Source of the DNA: Rhizorhabdus histidinilytica | GTDB lineage: Bacteria; Pseudomonadota; Alphaproteobacteria; Sphingomonadales; Sphingomonadaceae | Length of the DNA stretch: 64,000 bases | Direction: 5' to 3' | Assembly: GCF_900167915.1 (NCBI RefSeq) | Contig: NZ_FUYM01000003.1 | Span: 248,001 to 312,000, forward strand | Notes under the pieces: model-generated | Told to the model about the DNA's origin: nothing | What the model saw: only the letters and a program-made list of their open reading frames with translations | Database searches by the model: none | In this document: one piece after another, positions 35,620 to 44,942 of the stretch | Numbering within the stretch: the stretch's first letter is position 1 | Layout: each line of letters starts with the position of its first letter | Program-made: the position numbers and the translations under genes

Positions 35620-36642
35620 ATGCGCGAGCGCCACGACTTCTTCTCCGACAACACCGCCGGCATCTGTCCCGAGGCGCTGGCCGCCTTCGCCGCGGCCAAT
35701 GCCGGCTTCGTGCCGAGCTACGGCGCCGACCGGCTCACCGCGCAGGCGGCCGACGCGGTCCGCGCGCTGCTCGATGCCGACGCCGAGGTGCGGTTCGTCT
35801 CGACCGGCACCGTCGCCAACGCGATCGCCTGCGCGACGCTCTGCCCGTCCGCGGGCGCGGTGCTCGCTTATGAGCAGGCGCATATCCTGATCCATGAGGC
35901 CGGCGCGCCGAGCTTCTTCGGCGGCGGACTGGAGATAGAGCCGCTGGCGGGGATCGACAGCAGGATCGAGCCGGCCGCGCTCGACCATGCCCTGGCCCGT
36001 CCGCGCGGGCCCCACGAACGGCGGCCGGCGGCGCTGTCGCTGACCAACGCGACCGAATATGGCACCGTCTATGACGAGGCGATGCTCGCCCGGCTGTGCG
36101 GTCCGGCCAAGGATGCGGGGCTCGGCATCCATCTCGACGGAGCGCGGCTCGCCAACGCGGTGGCGGCGGGCTTCGATCCCAGGGCGCTGACCCGCGCCGG
36201 GATCGACATCGTCGTCCTCGGCGGGTCGAAGGCCGGCGCCCCTTTCTCCGAGGCGATCGTGCTGCTCGACACCAGCCTGGCCAGGGGCTTCGACGAGCGG
36301 CTGAGGCGGAGCGGCCAGCTCACCTCGAAGATGCGGCTGCTCGCGGCGCCGTGGATCGGCCTGCTCGACGGCGCGGGCGACGACTGCCCGTGGATCGCCC
36401 ATGCCCGCCACGCCAATGCGATGGCGCGGCGGCTGGCCGACGGCCTCCCGTTCGCGCGCGCCTATCCGGTCGAATCGAACGCGGTGTTCGTGACGATGGA
36501 CGGCGCGCGGGAAAGCGCGCTGGCGGCGCGGGGCTGGCGCTTCGCCCGGTTCGAGGACCGATCGGCCCGCTTCGTCTGTTCCTGGGCGACGAGCAAGGAA
36601 GCGGTCGACGCGCTGATCGCGGACGCCAGGGATATCGGCTAG
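35620..36642 (+). CDS. Low-specificity L-threonine aldolase (PLP)
   Basis: 340-residue fold-type I PLP enzyme cleaving L-threonine or related beta-hydroxy amino acids to glycine and an aldehyde. It opens with DFFSDNTAGICPEAL, has STGTVANAIA and LSLTNATEYGTVY, and the PLP lysine is in VLGGSKAGAP. The LHLDGARLANAV-type segment reads IHLDGARLANAVAAG. ATG 35620 begins the conserved N terminus; an upstream in-frame codon at 35551 overlaps the SnoaL-like gene and is less likely. Confidence 0.92.
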   Translation: MRERHDFFSDNTAGICPEALAAFAAANAGFVPSYGADRLTAQAADAVRALLDADAEVRFVSTGTVANAIACATLCPSAGAVLAYEQAHILIHEAGAPSFFGGGLEIEPLAGIDSRIEPAALDHALARPRGPHERRPAALSLTNATEYGTVYDEAMLARLCGPAKDAGLGIHLDGARLANAVAAGFDPRALTRAGIDIVVLGGSKAGAPFSEAIVLLDTSLARGFDERLRRSGQLTSKMRLLAAPWIGLLDGAGDDCPWIAHARHANAMARRLADGLPFARAYPVESNAVFVTMDGARESALAARGWRFARFEDRSARFVCSWATSKEAVDALIADARDIG

Positions 36643-36648
36643 GCCGGC

Positions 36649-37500
36649 CTATCCCCGCAGCCGTTCCGCGTGCCAGCGGAGGTGGTCCTCCATGAAGGTC
36701 GAGATGAAATAATAGCTGTGGTCGTAACCCGGCCGCATGGTGAGCGTCAGGTCGATCCCGGCGTCGGCGCAGGCCGCGACCAGCAGGCTGGGCTTGAGCT
36801 GTTCGGCGAGGAAGCCGTCGGCCTCGCCTTGGTCGACAAGCAGTTCCTTGACCCGCGCGCCGTCCTCGATCAGCGCGACCGCGTCGTGGCGGCGCCACGC
36901 GGCCTTGTCGTCGCCCAGATAGCCGGGCAGCGCCTTGCGGCCCCATGGCACCTGCCCAGGGGCGACGATCGGCGCGAAGGCCGAGATCGAGCGGAAACGA
37001 TCGGGGAAGGTCAGGCCGATGGTCAGCGCGCCATGGCCGCCCATCGAATGGCCGGTGATCGCCTGGGCGCCCATGTCGACGGGGAAATGCTCGGCAACCA
37101 GCGCGGGCAGTTCCTCGGTGACGTAGCTCCACATCCGGTAGTGCTGCGCGAAGGGCGGCTGGGTGGCATCGACGTAGAAGCCCGCGCCCAGCCCGAAATC
37201 ATAGGCGCCCTCGGGATCGTCGGCGACGCCCTCGCCGCGCGGCGAGGTATCGGGCGCGACGAAGATCAGGCCCAACTCGGCGCAGGCGCGGCGATACTCG
37301 CCCTTCTCGGTGACATTGGCGTGGGTGCAGGTGAGCCCCGACAGATACCAGACCACGGGCAGCTTCGCGCCGGGCGCGTGCGGCGGGACATAGACCGAGA
37401 AGGTCATGTCGGTGCCGGTCGCCGACGAGGCGTGCCGGTAGACGCCCTGGACGCCGCCGAAGGACAGGTTGCTGGAGACGGTTTCGAGGCTCATCGTCAT
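36649..37500 (-). CDS. fghA: S-formylglutathione hydrolase
   Basis: 283-residue esterase-D-type alpha/beta hydrolase that releases formate and glutathione from S-formylglutathione. Nucleophile Ser is in GHSMGGHGAL; PVVWYLSGLTC and GYDHSYYFISTFMEDHL (catalytic His) are diagnostic. Last gene of the formaldehyde-detoxification group with frmA. It converges on the threonine aldolase gene. Confidence 0.96.
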   Translation of the reverse strand: MTMSLETVSSNLSFGGVQGVYRHASSATGTDMTFSVYVPPHAPGAKLPVVWYLSGLTCTHANVTEKGEYRRACAELGLIFVAPDTSPRGEGVADDPEGAYDFGLGAGFYVDATQPPFAQHYRMWSYVTEELPALVAEHFPVDMGAQAITGHSMGGHGALTIGLTFPDRFRSISAFAPIVAPGQVPWGRKALPGYLGDDKAAWRRHDAVALIEDGARVKELLVDQGEADGFLAEQLKPSLLVAACADAGIDLTLTMRPGYDHSYYFISTFMEDHLRWHAERLRG

Positions 37501-37560
37501 TCCTTCAAAGGCAAAGGGGCGCAGGCATCGCCCGCGCCCCCGTCATGGCCCGCCGATCGG

Positions 37561-37959
37561 TCAGGCGGCGGTGAAATGGTAGCTGCAGACCTTGTTGCCG
37601 GCCGGATCGCGCAGATAAGCGGCATAGGCGCCCGGCAGGTGGCCGCGCGGCCCCGGTGCGCCTTCGCAGCTGCCGCCGGCGGCGAGGCCCGCGGCGTGGA
37701 AGGCATCGACGTCGGCCTGGCTCGCCGCGGCGAAGCCGATCGTCACGCCGTTGCCCGAGGGCGACTCGCCATTGCCCGGCTTGAGCACCAGGAAGGCCGG
37801 CTTGTCCTTGCCGTAGAGCATTGCCGCCTCGCCGAACGGGCCGAGGTTCTTCACGCCGAGCGGCGCGAGCGCCGCGTCGTAGAACCTGGTCGACTGGGCC
37901 AGGTCGCTGGCGCCTACGCAGGCGTGCGAGAACACGCCGTCACCCGAAATCACTGCCAT
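37561..37959 (-). CDS. VOC-family (glyoxalase-like) protein
   Basis: 132 residues with two vicinal-oxygen-chelate beta-alpha-beta-beta-beta modules: HACVGASDLAQSTRFYDAAL and YAAYLRDPAGNKVCSYHF. Metal-ligand candidates are the N-terminal His and C-terminal residues, but no substrate can be assigned. GAGGGAG lies upstream of the ATG. It sits between frmA and fghA on the same strand, so it may handle a glutathione adduct in the same pathway. Confidence 0.88.
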   Translation of the reverse strand: MAVISGDGVFSHACVGASDLAQSTRFYDAALAPLGVKNLGPFGEAAMLYGKDKPAFLVLKPGNGESPSGNGVTIGFAAASQADVDAFHAAGLAAGGSCEGAPGPRGHLPGAYAAYLRDPAGNKVCSYHFTAA

Positions 37960-37987
37960 CTCGTCTCTCCCTCGATGAAAAGCTGGT

Positions 37988-39100
<1,113 letters not shown>

Positions 39101-39195
39101 GGCGATGTGTCTCCTTTGCGGAGCGCCTTATCATTGCTGCAAATCCGGGATAAATAGCCAATAATGCAAGCGACTATTTCAACAGGGCAATAATC

Positions 39196-40089
39196 ATGGC
39201 GGGTTGGGACGGGCTGGAGGAGATCGTCGCGATCGCCGATACGGGCAGCTTCGTCGGTGCGGCGCGGCGGCTGCGGGTGTCGGCGTCGCAGATCAGCCGC
39301 GCGGTGCAGCGGCTGGAGCATCGGCTGCGCGCCGAGCTGTTCATCCGCACCACCCGGTCGGTCCAGCTTACCGAGGCCGGCCGCACGCTGGTCGAGCAAT
39401 GCCGCCGCATCATCGACGAGCGCGACGAGGCGCTCCAGCTCGCGCGCGGCCAGGGCGAGATGCAGGGCGAGGTGCGGCTGACCTGCTCGACCGCGCTGGG
39501 CGAGCGGTTCGTCGCGCCGATCGTGCGCCGCTTCATCGAGACGCACCCGCGCATCTCGGTACGGCTGGAGCTCACCAACCGGCTCGTCGACCTGGTCAGC
39601 GAGGGGTTCGACGTGGCGATCCGCACCGGCCATCCGACCGACCACCGCCTCGCCGCGCGGCAGATCGCCTCGCGCCCGGCCGAGGTCTGCGCCTCGCCCG
39701 CCTATCTCGCCCGCGCCGGCCATCCGCGCGGCCTCGCCGATCTCGACCGGCACGAATGCCTGATCGGGACGAGCGTGAACTGGCACTTCCTGGAGGACGG
39801 GCAACGGCGCAGCTTCGTGCCCAGCGGCCGCTGGCGCTGCAACAGCGGCAATGCGGTGGTCGACGCGGCGCTGGCGGGAATGGGCATCTGCCAGCTCCCC
39901 AGCTTCTACGTCCGCGACCATATCGCCGCCGGCCGGCTGGTGCCGCTGCTGGAAGAGTATCGCGACCGGCCCGAGCCGGTCTGGGCGGTCTATCCGCAGC
40001 GCCGCGCGCTGCTGCCCAAGATCCAGCAGGTCATCGCCGCGCTGGAGGAGGAGCTGGACGAGGCGATGAACGCGCCGGGGGTCCAGTAG
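39196..40089 (+). CDS. LysR-family transcriptional regulator
   Basis: 297 residues: N-terminal HTH (SFVGAARRLRVSASQISRAVQRLEHRL) and a C-terminal LysR substrate-binding domain (VRLTCSTALGERFVAPIVRRF; GFDVAIRTGHPTD). It is divergent from frmA across 95 bp, so control of the formaldehyde genes is likely. The intergenic stretch is A+T-rich and contains TTGC/GCAA symmetry, but no single operator is clear. Confidence 0.92.
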   Translation: MAGWDGLEEIVAIADTGSFVGAARRLRVSASQISRAVQRLEHRLRAELFIRTTRSVQLTEAGRTLVEQCRRIIDERDEALQLARGQGEMQGEVRLTCSTALGERFVAPIVRRFIETHPRISVRLELTNRLVDLVSEGFDVAIRTGHPTDHRLAARQIASRPAEVCASPAYLARAGHPRGLADLDRHECLIGTSVNWHFLEDGQRRSFVPSGRWRCNSGNAVVDAALAGMGICQLPSFYVRDHIAAGRLVPLLEEYRDRPEPVWAVYPQRRALLPKIQQVIAALEEELDEAMNAPGVQ

Positions 40090-40106
40090 GTCCGGTTACC
40101 TGGATT

Positions 40107-40136
40107 GCGTCATGCCGACGGAGGCCGGCATGACGC
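40107..40136. repeat. Dispersed extragenic repeat, family A (hairpin)
   Basis: Perfect 11-base arms GCGTCATGCCG and CGGCATGACGC flank ACGGAGGC between the convergent LysR and pntB genes. It could also act as a bidirectional terminator. Same family as 16705-16728, 44788-44877 and, more loosely, 62241-62276. Confidence 0.65.
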
Positions 40137-40146
40137 ATGTGTGAGC

Positions 40147-41565
40147 CTAGTGGTTGATCGCCTTGACGATCTCCTCGACCATCTTCTTGGCGTCGCCGAG
40201 GAGCATCATGGTGTTGTCCATGTAGAAGACGTCGTTGTCGACGCCGGCATAGCCGACACCGCCCATCGAGCGCTTCACGAACAACACGGTCTTGGCCTTT
40301 TCGACGTCGAGGATCGGCATGCCGTAGATCGGCGACGACTTGTCGGTCTTGGCGGCCGGGTTGGTGACGTCGTTGGCGCCGATGACGAAGGCGACGTCGG
40401 TCTGCGAGAACTCGCTGTTGATGTCCTCGAGCTCGAACACCTCGTCATAGGGGACGTTCGCCTCGGCCAGCAGCACGTTCATATGGCCGGGCATGCGGCC
40501 CGCGACCGGGTGGATCGCGTACTTCACCCGCACGCCGGCTTCCTTGAGCAGGTCGCCCATCTCGCGCAGGACGTGCTGCGCCTGGCTGACGGCCATGCCG
40601 TAGCCGGGGACGATGATCACCTGCTCGGCCTGTCCCATCAGGAAGGCGGCATCGTCGGCCGAACCGCGCTTCCACGGCCGGTCGACCTTCTGGCCGCCCG
40701 CCGCCGCACCGCCGCTGTCGCCGCCGAAGCCGCCCGCGATGACGCTGATGAAGCTGCGGTTCATCGCCTTGCACATGATGTAGCTGAGGATCGCGCCCGA
40801 GCTGCCCACCAGCGCGCCGGTGACGATCATCGCGGTGTTGTGCAGGGTGAAGCCCATCGCCGCCGCGGCCCAGCCCGAATAGCTGTTGAGCATCGACACC
40901 ACGACCGGCATGTCGGCGCCGCCGATCGGGATGATCAGCAGGAAACCGATGACGAAGCTGAGCGCGGTGATCGTGAAGAATACCCACTGCGCGTCGTCGG
41001 TCAGGAAATAGCCGATCAGGCCGATGATCGCGGCGAGCATGCCGAGGTTGATGACGTGCCGGCCGGGCAGCATGATCGGTGCGCCCGACATGTTGCCGTT
41101 GAGCTTCAGGAAGGCGATGACCGATCCCGAGAAGGTGATCGCGCCGATCGCGACGCCGAGGCCCATCTCGATCCGGCTGACCTGGTGGATGTGGCCGGTG
41201 ACGAGATCGAGGATGCCGAAGGCGCCCGGATTGAGGAAGGCGGCGCCGGCCACCAGCACCGCCGCGAGGCCGACCAGCGAGTGGAAGGCGGCGACGAGCT
41301 GCGGCATCGCGGTCATCGCGATGCGCCGCGCGGTGACGAAACCGATCGCGCCGCCGATCGCGATGGCGATGGCGATCTCGACCAGGCCGGTGCCGTGCAG
41401 GGCCAGCGTGGTCGCGACCGCGATCAGCATGCCGATCATGCCGAAACGGTTGCCCCGGCGCGAGCTGGCCGGGCTGGACAGCCCGCGCAGCGCCAGGATG
41501 AAGAGGATGCCCGAGATCAGATAGGCGAGCGATGCCCAGGCGGGCGTGGCAGCGAGTTCATGCAT
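40147..41565 (-). CDS. pntB: NAD(P) transhydrogenase subunit beta
   Basis: 472 residues: about nine membrane helices in the first 280 residues, then the NADP-binding dIII domain (VIIVPGYGMAVSQAQHVL; VKYAIHPVAGRMPGHMNVLL; VIGANDVTNPAA; VFVKRSM). With the alpha subunits it couples proton entry to NADPH formation in the inner membrane. It lies 22 bp after pntAB and is the last gene of the operon. Confidence 0.97.
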   Translation of the reverse strand: MHELAATPAWASLAYLISGILFILALRGLSSPASSRRGNRFGMIGMLIAVATTLALHGTGLVEIAIAIAIGGAIGFVTARRIAMTAMPQLVAAFHSLVGLAAVLVAGAAFLNPGAFGILDLVTGHIHQVSRIEMGLGVAIGAITFSGSVIAFLKLNGNMSGAPIMLPGRHVINLGMLAAIIGLIGYFLTDDAQWVFFTITALSFVIGFLLIIPIGGADMPVVVSMLNSYSGWAAAAMGFTLHNTAMIVTGALVGSSGAILSYIMCKAMNRSFISVIAGGFGGDSGGAAAGGQKVDRPWKRGSADDAAFLMGQAEQVIIVPGYGMAVSQAQHVLREMGDLLKEAGVRVKYAIHPVAGRMPGHMNVLLAEANVPYDEVFELEDINSEFSQTDVAFVIGANDVTNPAAKTDKSSPIYGMPILDVEKAKTVLFVKRSMGGVGYAGVDNDVFYMDNTMMLLGDAKKMVEEIVKAINH

Positions 41566-41587
41566 GTTCTTTCCCCCTGCCCCGGCC

Positions 41588-41878
41588 TCAGCCCTTGCGG
41601 TCTTTCTTCTTGTACATGGCGAGCATCCGTTCGGTGACCGCGAAGCCGCCGAAGATGTTGATGCTGGCGAAGACGACGGCGACCAGGCCCAGATATTTGC
41701 CGAGCACGCTGCCGCCCGCCGTCGCGCTGGCGATCAGCGCGCCGACGATGATCACCGACGAGATGGCGTTGGTCACCGCCATCAGCGGCGTGTGCAGCGC
41801 AGGCGTGACCGACCAGACGACATAATAGCCGACGAAGCAGGCCAATATGAAGATCGACAGGATCGAGATGAAATCCAT
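41588..41878 (-). CDS. pntAB: NAD(P) transhydrogenase subunit alpha part 2
   Basis: 96-residue membrane subunit with about three helices (ILSIFILACFVGYYVVWSV; ISSVIIVGALIAS; YLGLVAVVFASINIFGGF). In the three-gene form of transhydrogenase, as in Rhodospirillum rubrum, this is split from the NAD-binding alpha-1 subunit. Ends in a charged KKKDRKG tail. Located between pntAA and pntB. Confidence 0.95.
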   Translation of the reverse strand: MDFISILSIFILACFVGYYVVWSVTPALHTPLMAVTNAISSVIIVGALIASATAGGSVLGKYLGLVAVVFASINIFGGFAVTERMLAMYKKKDRKG

Positions 41879-41900
41879 GGCTTCTATCCTTTTCCCGTGA

Positions 41901-43022
41901 TCAGCCGAGCAGGCGCTGGTTGACGACCTTGCCGCCCTGGGTCAGCCGGATCGCGTCGCCGATCTCCTCGTCGAGGATCGGCTTGTTGGCCTCCTTGTCC
42001 CAGAAGGCACTGAGGAAATTGTAGAGGTTGCGCGAGAAGAGCGCCGAAGCGTCCGCCGCGAGCGTCCCCGCCATATTCTTCGCGCCGATGATCTTGACGC
42101 CGTGCCTGACCACGGTCTCGCCCGGGACGGCGCCTTCGACATTGCCGCCGCTTTCGGCCGCGAGGTCGACGATCACCGACCCCGCCCGCATCGTCGCGAT
42201 CTGCGCGTCGGAGATCAGCCGCGGCGCGGGGCGCCCCGGGATCAGCGCGGTGGTGATGACGATGTCCTGCTTGGCGATGTGGCTCGACACCAGCTCGGCC
42301 TGGGCCTTCTGATATTCCTCCGACATCTCGGTGGCGTAACCGCCCGAACCCTCGCCCTCGATCCCGGCGACCGATTCGACGAAGATCGGCTTGGCGCCGA
42401 GCGACTGGATCTGCTCCTTCGTGGCCGAGCGCACGTCGGTCGCGGAGACCTGCGCGCCGAGGCGGCGCGCGGTGGCGATCGCCTGGAGCCCGGCCACGCC
42501 GACGCCCATGATGAAGGCGCGCGCCGCGGACACGGTGCCCGCCGCCGTCATCATCATCGGGAAGGCGCGGCCATATTCGGCCGCCGCGAGCAGCACCGCC
42601 TTGTAGCCGGCGAGGTTCGACTGCGACGACAGGATGTCCATCGACTGCGCGCGCGTAATGCGCGGCATGAACTCCATCGCCAGCGCCTCGAAGCCCTTGG
42701 CGGCATAGGCGTCGACCCGCGTACGTTCGACGAACGGGTTGAGCCCGGCGACGATCCACGCACCCGGCTTGGCGCCGGCCAGCGCTTCGGGGTCGGGCCC
42801 CTGCACGCCGAGCACGATGTCGGCATCCTTGAGAGTGGCGGCGCGGTCCCCGACCTTGGCCCCTGCGGCCTCATAGTCGCCGTCCGCGATCGAAGCGCCT
42901 TCGCCGGCACCCCGCTCGACCCCCAGTTCGGCGCCCAGAGCGATGAACTTCTTCACCGTCTCGGGCGTGGCAGACACGCGGCTTTCCCCTGCCGCGGCCT
43001 CCCTCAGCACCGCGATCTTCAA
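41901..43022 (-). CDS. pntAA: NAD(P) transhydrogenase subunit alpha part 1
   Basis: 373-residue NAD-binding dI subunit: REAAAGESRVSATPETVKKF at the N terminus, IMGVGVAGLQAIATARRLGA Rossmann loop and TTALIPGRPAPRL. I chose TTG 43022 (reading LKIAVLRE) because the conserved protein starts there and AAGGG lies nine bases upstream, at the end of the preceding small gene. Longer open frame upstream is the shadow of that gene. Six bases separate it from the oxidase subunit IV stop. Confidence 0.93.
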   Translation of the reverse strand: MKIAVLREAAAGESRVSATPETVKKFIALGAELGVERGAGEGASIADGDYEAAGAKVGDRAATLKDADIVLGVQGPDPEALAGAKPGAWIVAGLNPFVERTRVDAYAAKGFEALAMEFMPRITRAQSMDILSSQSNLAGYKAVLLAAAEYGRAFPMMMTAAGTVSAARAFIMGVGVAGLQAIATARRLGAQVSATDVRSATKEQIQSLGAKPIFVESVAGIEGEGSGGYATEMSEEYQKAQAELVSSHIAKQDIVITTALIPGRPAPRLISDAQIATMRAGSVIVDLAAESGGNVEGAVPGETVVRHGVKIIGAKNMAGTLAADASALFSRNLYNFLSAFWDKEANKPILDEEIGDAIRLTQGGKVVNQRLLG

Positions 43023-43027
43023 GGGGG

Positions 43028-43171
43028 TCAGCCCTTGGGCGCGATCAGGAAGATAACGAGCAGGCCGGTCAGGGCACTGGCGATGGTGCCAATCTTCAGC
43101 AGGGTGAGGAAGCCCGAATAGGTGTTGTTGTGGGCCTTGTAATCCATCGGCGCGCCATGATCGTCGGACAT
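43028..43171 (-). CDS. aa3-type cytochrome c oxidase subunit IV (47 residues)
   Basis: A very short gene reading MSDDHGAPMDYKAHNNTY, then SGFLTLLKIGTIASALTGLL and a hydrophobic C terminus. It fits the bacterial aa3-type oxidase subunit IV family (PF07835): a soluble MDYxxHxxTYxGF-type start and one TM helix. GGGGAAG sits five bases before the ATG. It is the first gene of the unit that continues into pntAA six bases later. No other oxidase genes are in the window. Confidence 0.85.
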   Translation of the reverse strand: MSDDHGAPMDYKAHNNTYSGFLTLLKIGTIASALTGLLVIFLIAPKG

Positions 43172-43327
43172 ATATCTTCCCCGCTAATGACAGAATTTTC
43201 GGGCGCACTTCTAGACGGAGGCCCCGTGGGTCTCAAGCGCAAATGGCCGCTTCATGCTCGACCGCCCGGTCGATTTAAATTTGCTTAGCTTTTCAAGGCT
43301 AAATCGGCGGACGAAAGGGAGCAGCGA

Positions 43328-44773
43328 ATGCGTCGCGACACCCCGCCGGGGCTCTTGCTGATCGATGCCGAACCTGCCCAGGCCGGGCTGGTGAGCGCGC
43401 TGGCGCAGCGGGCCGGATGGCGCGTGCTCCGCGCCGCCGACGTCGCCGAGGCGGTCGAGCGGTCGGACCGCTCCAGCATCCGGCTCGACGCGGCGCTGAT
43501 CGATCTCTGGTCGCCCGACGAAGCGTCGGTGCGATCGGTTGCGCGGCTCCGCAAGAGCCTGCCCGAGCTGCCGATCATCGTCGTCACCGCCCAGGATTCG
43601 GTCGACCTCGCGGTGCGCGCGGTCCGCGCCGGCGCGCACGACGTGCTCGTCAAGCCGATCGCCCGCCACCGGCTGCTCGCCGCGCTCGACCATGTCGTCG
43701 CCGCGGACGGGCCGGCCGGCGAGCTGCGGCCGCTGGTCGAGAAATGGTCCGAGGCGCTCGACTTCGCGGAGATCGTCGGATCCGCCCCTCCCTTCCGCCG
43801 CGCGCTCGACGTGGCGATGCGCGCCGCCGCCACCCCCGCGACGATCCTGATCGAGGGCGAGAGCGGCGTCGGCAAGGAGCTGCTCGCCCAGGCGATCCAC
43901 CGCGCCTCGGCCCGCCAGGCCGGCCCACTGATCACCGTCAACTGCGCGGCGATCCCGGCCAATCTTATCGAATCCGAGCTGTTCGGCCATGAGCGCGGCG
44001 CCTTCACCGGCGCCTTCGAGCGCCGGCCGGGTCTGTTCGCCAATGCCGACGGCGGCACGATCTTCCTCGACGAGATCGGCGACCTGCCGGGCGACGCGCA
44101 GGCCAAGCTGCTGCGCGTGCTCCAGTCGGGCGAGATCCGGCCGATCGGCGCCGCCCATCCGCGCCAGGTGTCGGTGCGCGTCATCGCCGCGACCAACCGC
44201 CGCCTGTCCGACGACGTCGCGCGCGGCCGCTTCCGCGAGGACCTGTTCTACCGGCTCGCGGTGGTGCCGCTGACCCTGCCCCCGCTGCGCGACCGTATCG
44301 GCGACGTCGCCCCGCTCGCCGCGCACCTGCTCGACCGGATCGCCCGCCAGCTCGGCCTGCCCAGTCTCGCCGTCGACGCGTCAGCGGTCGCGCTGCTCGA
44401 AGCCCATGACTGGCCGGGCAACGTCCGCCAGCTCCACAACGTCCTGTTCCGCGCGGCGATCTTCCGCGACGGCGGGACCCTGACCGCGTCGGACTTCCCC
44501 CAGTTGCGCGCCGCCCATGCCGGTCCGCAGCCGGCGGCGAACGACGATGCGCCGGTGCCGGCCCCGGCGGGCACCGCTCCGCCAGCCGGGAGCGTCGCGC
44601 TGTTCGGGGCGGATGGCCATGTCCGCCCGATCGACGAGATCGAGGCCGACCTGATCCGCATGGCGATCGGCCATTATCGCGGCCGGATGACCGAGGTCGC
44701 CCGCCGCCTGCGCATCGGCCGGTCGACGCTGTACCGCAAGCTCGGCGAACTGGGGATCGAGCAGGCGGGGTGA
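43328..44773 (+). CDS. Sigma-54-dependent response regulator (REC-AAA-Fis)
   Basis: 481 residues. A receiver-like domain (1-125; acidic pocket LLIDAEP rather than the usual pair of Asp, acceptor in ALIDLW, Lys in LVKPIA) is followed by an AAA+ domain. The latter has Walker A GESGVGKE, the sigma-54 contact GAFTGA, GGTIFLDEIGD and RFREDLFYRL. A Pro/Ala linker (about 400-425) leads to a Fis-type HTH (GRMTEVARRLRIGRSTLYRKL). AAGGGAG precedes the ATG. No kinase gene adjoins; targets unknown. Confidence 0.92.
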   Translation: MRRDTPPGLLLIDAEPAQAGLVSALAQRAGWRVLRAADVAEAVERSDRSSIRLDAALIDLWSPDEASVRSVARLRKSLPELPIIVVTAQDSVDLAVRAVRAGAHDVLVKPIARHRLLAALDHVVAADGPAGELRPLVEKWSEALDFAEIVGSAPPFRRALDVAMRAAATPATILIEGESGVGKELLAQAIHRASARQAGPLITVNCAAIPANLIESELFGHERGAFTGAFERRPGLFANADGGTIFLDEIGDLPGDAQAKLLRVLQSGEIRPIGAAHPRQVSVRVIAATNRRLSDDVARGRFREDLFYRLAVVPLTLPPLRDRIGDVAPLAAHLLDRIARQLGLPSLAVDASAVALLEAHDWPGNVRQLHNVLFRAAIFRDGGTLTASDFPQLRAAHAGPQPAANDDAPVPAPAGTAPPAGSVALFGADGHVRPIDEIEADLIRMAIGHYRGRMTEVARRLRIGRSTLYRKLGELGIEQAG

Positions 44774-44787
44774 TCGCCCCTTCCAAT

Positions 44788-44877
44788 CGTCACCCCGGCG
44801 GAGGCCGGGGTCTCGGGCGGCTCTTGCCTCCCCCTCTTCTCCCCGCTCCTGAGACCCCGGCCTCCGCCGGGGTGACG
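44788..44877. repeat. Pair of inverted repeat-family-A units
   Basis: A 27-base unit at 44788-44814 is repeated as its exact reverse complement at 44851-44877, with a C/T-rich 36-base spacer. Core CCCCGGCGGAGGCCGGGG. The paired arrangement resembles REP doublets (BIMEs). It lies between the sigma-54 regulator and the polyketide synthase gene and could terminate transcription. Confidence 0.75.
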
Positions 44878-44942
44878 CTTATTCCGATTGCCCCCTCCCC
44901 TCCCTCATGAGACAATCGCGGGATGTCGAGCGTTACGCCGTC

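Noticed and set aside
43023-43208. Longer N terminus for the transhydrogenase alpha-1 subunit (to 43208)
   Set aside because: That frame overlaps the 47-residue oxidase subunit gene, which has its own ribosome site and a clear family match; the transhydrogenase homology starts at TTG 43022.
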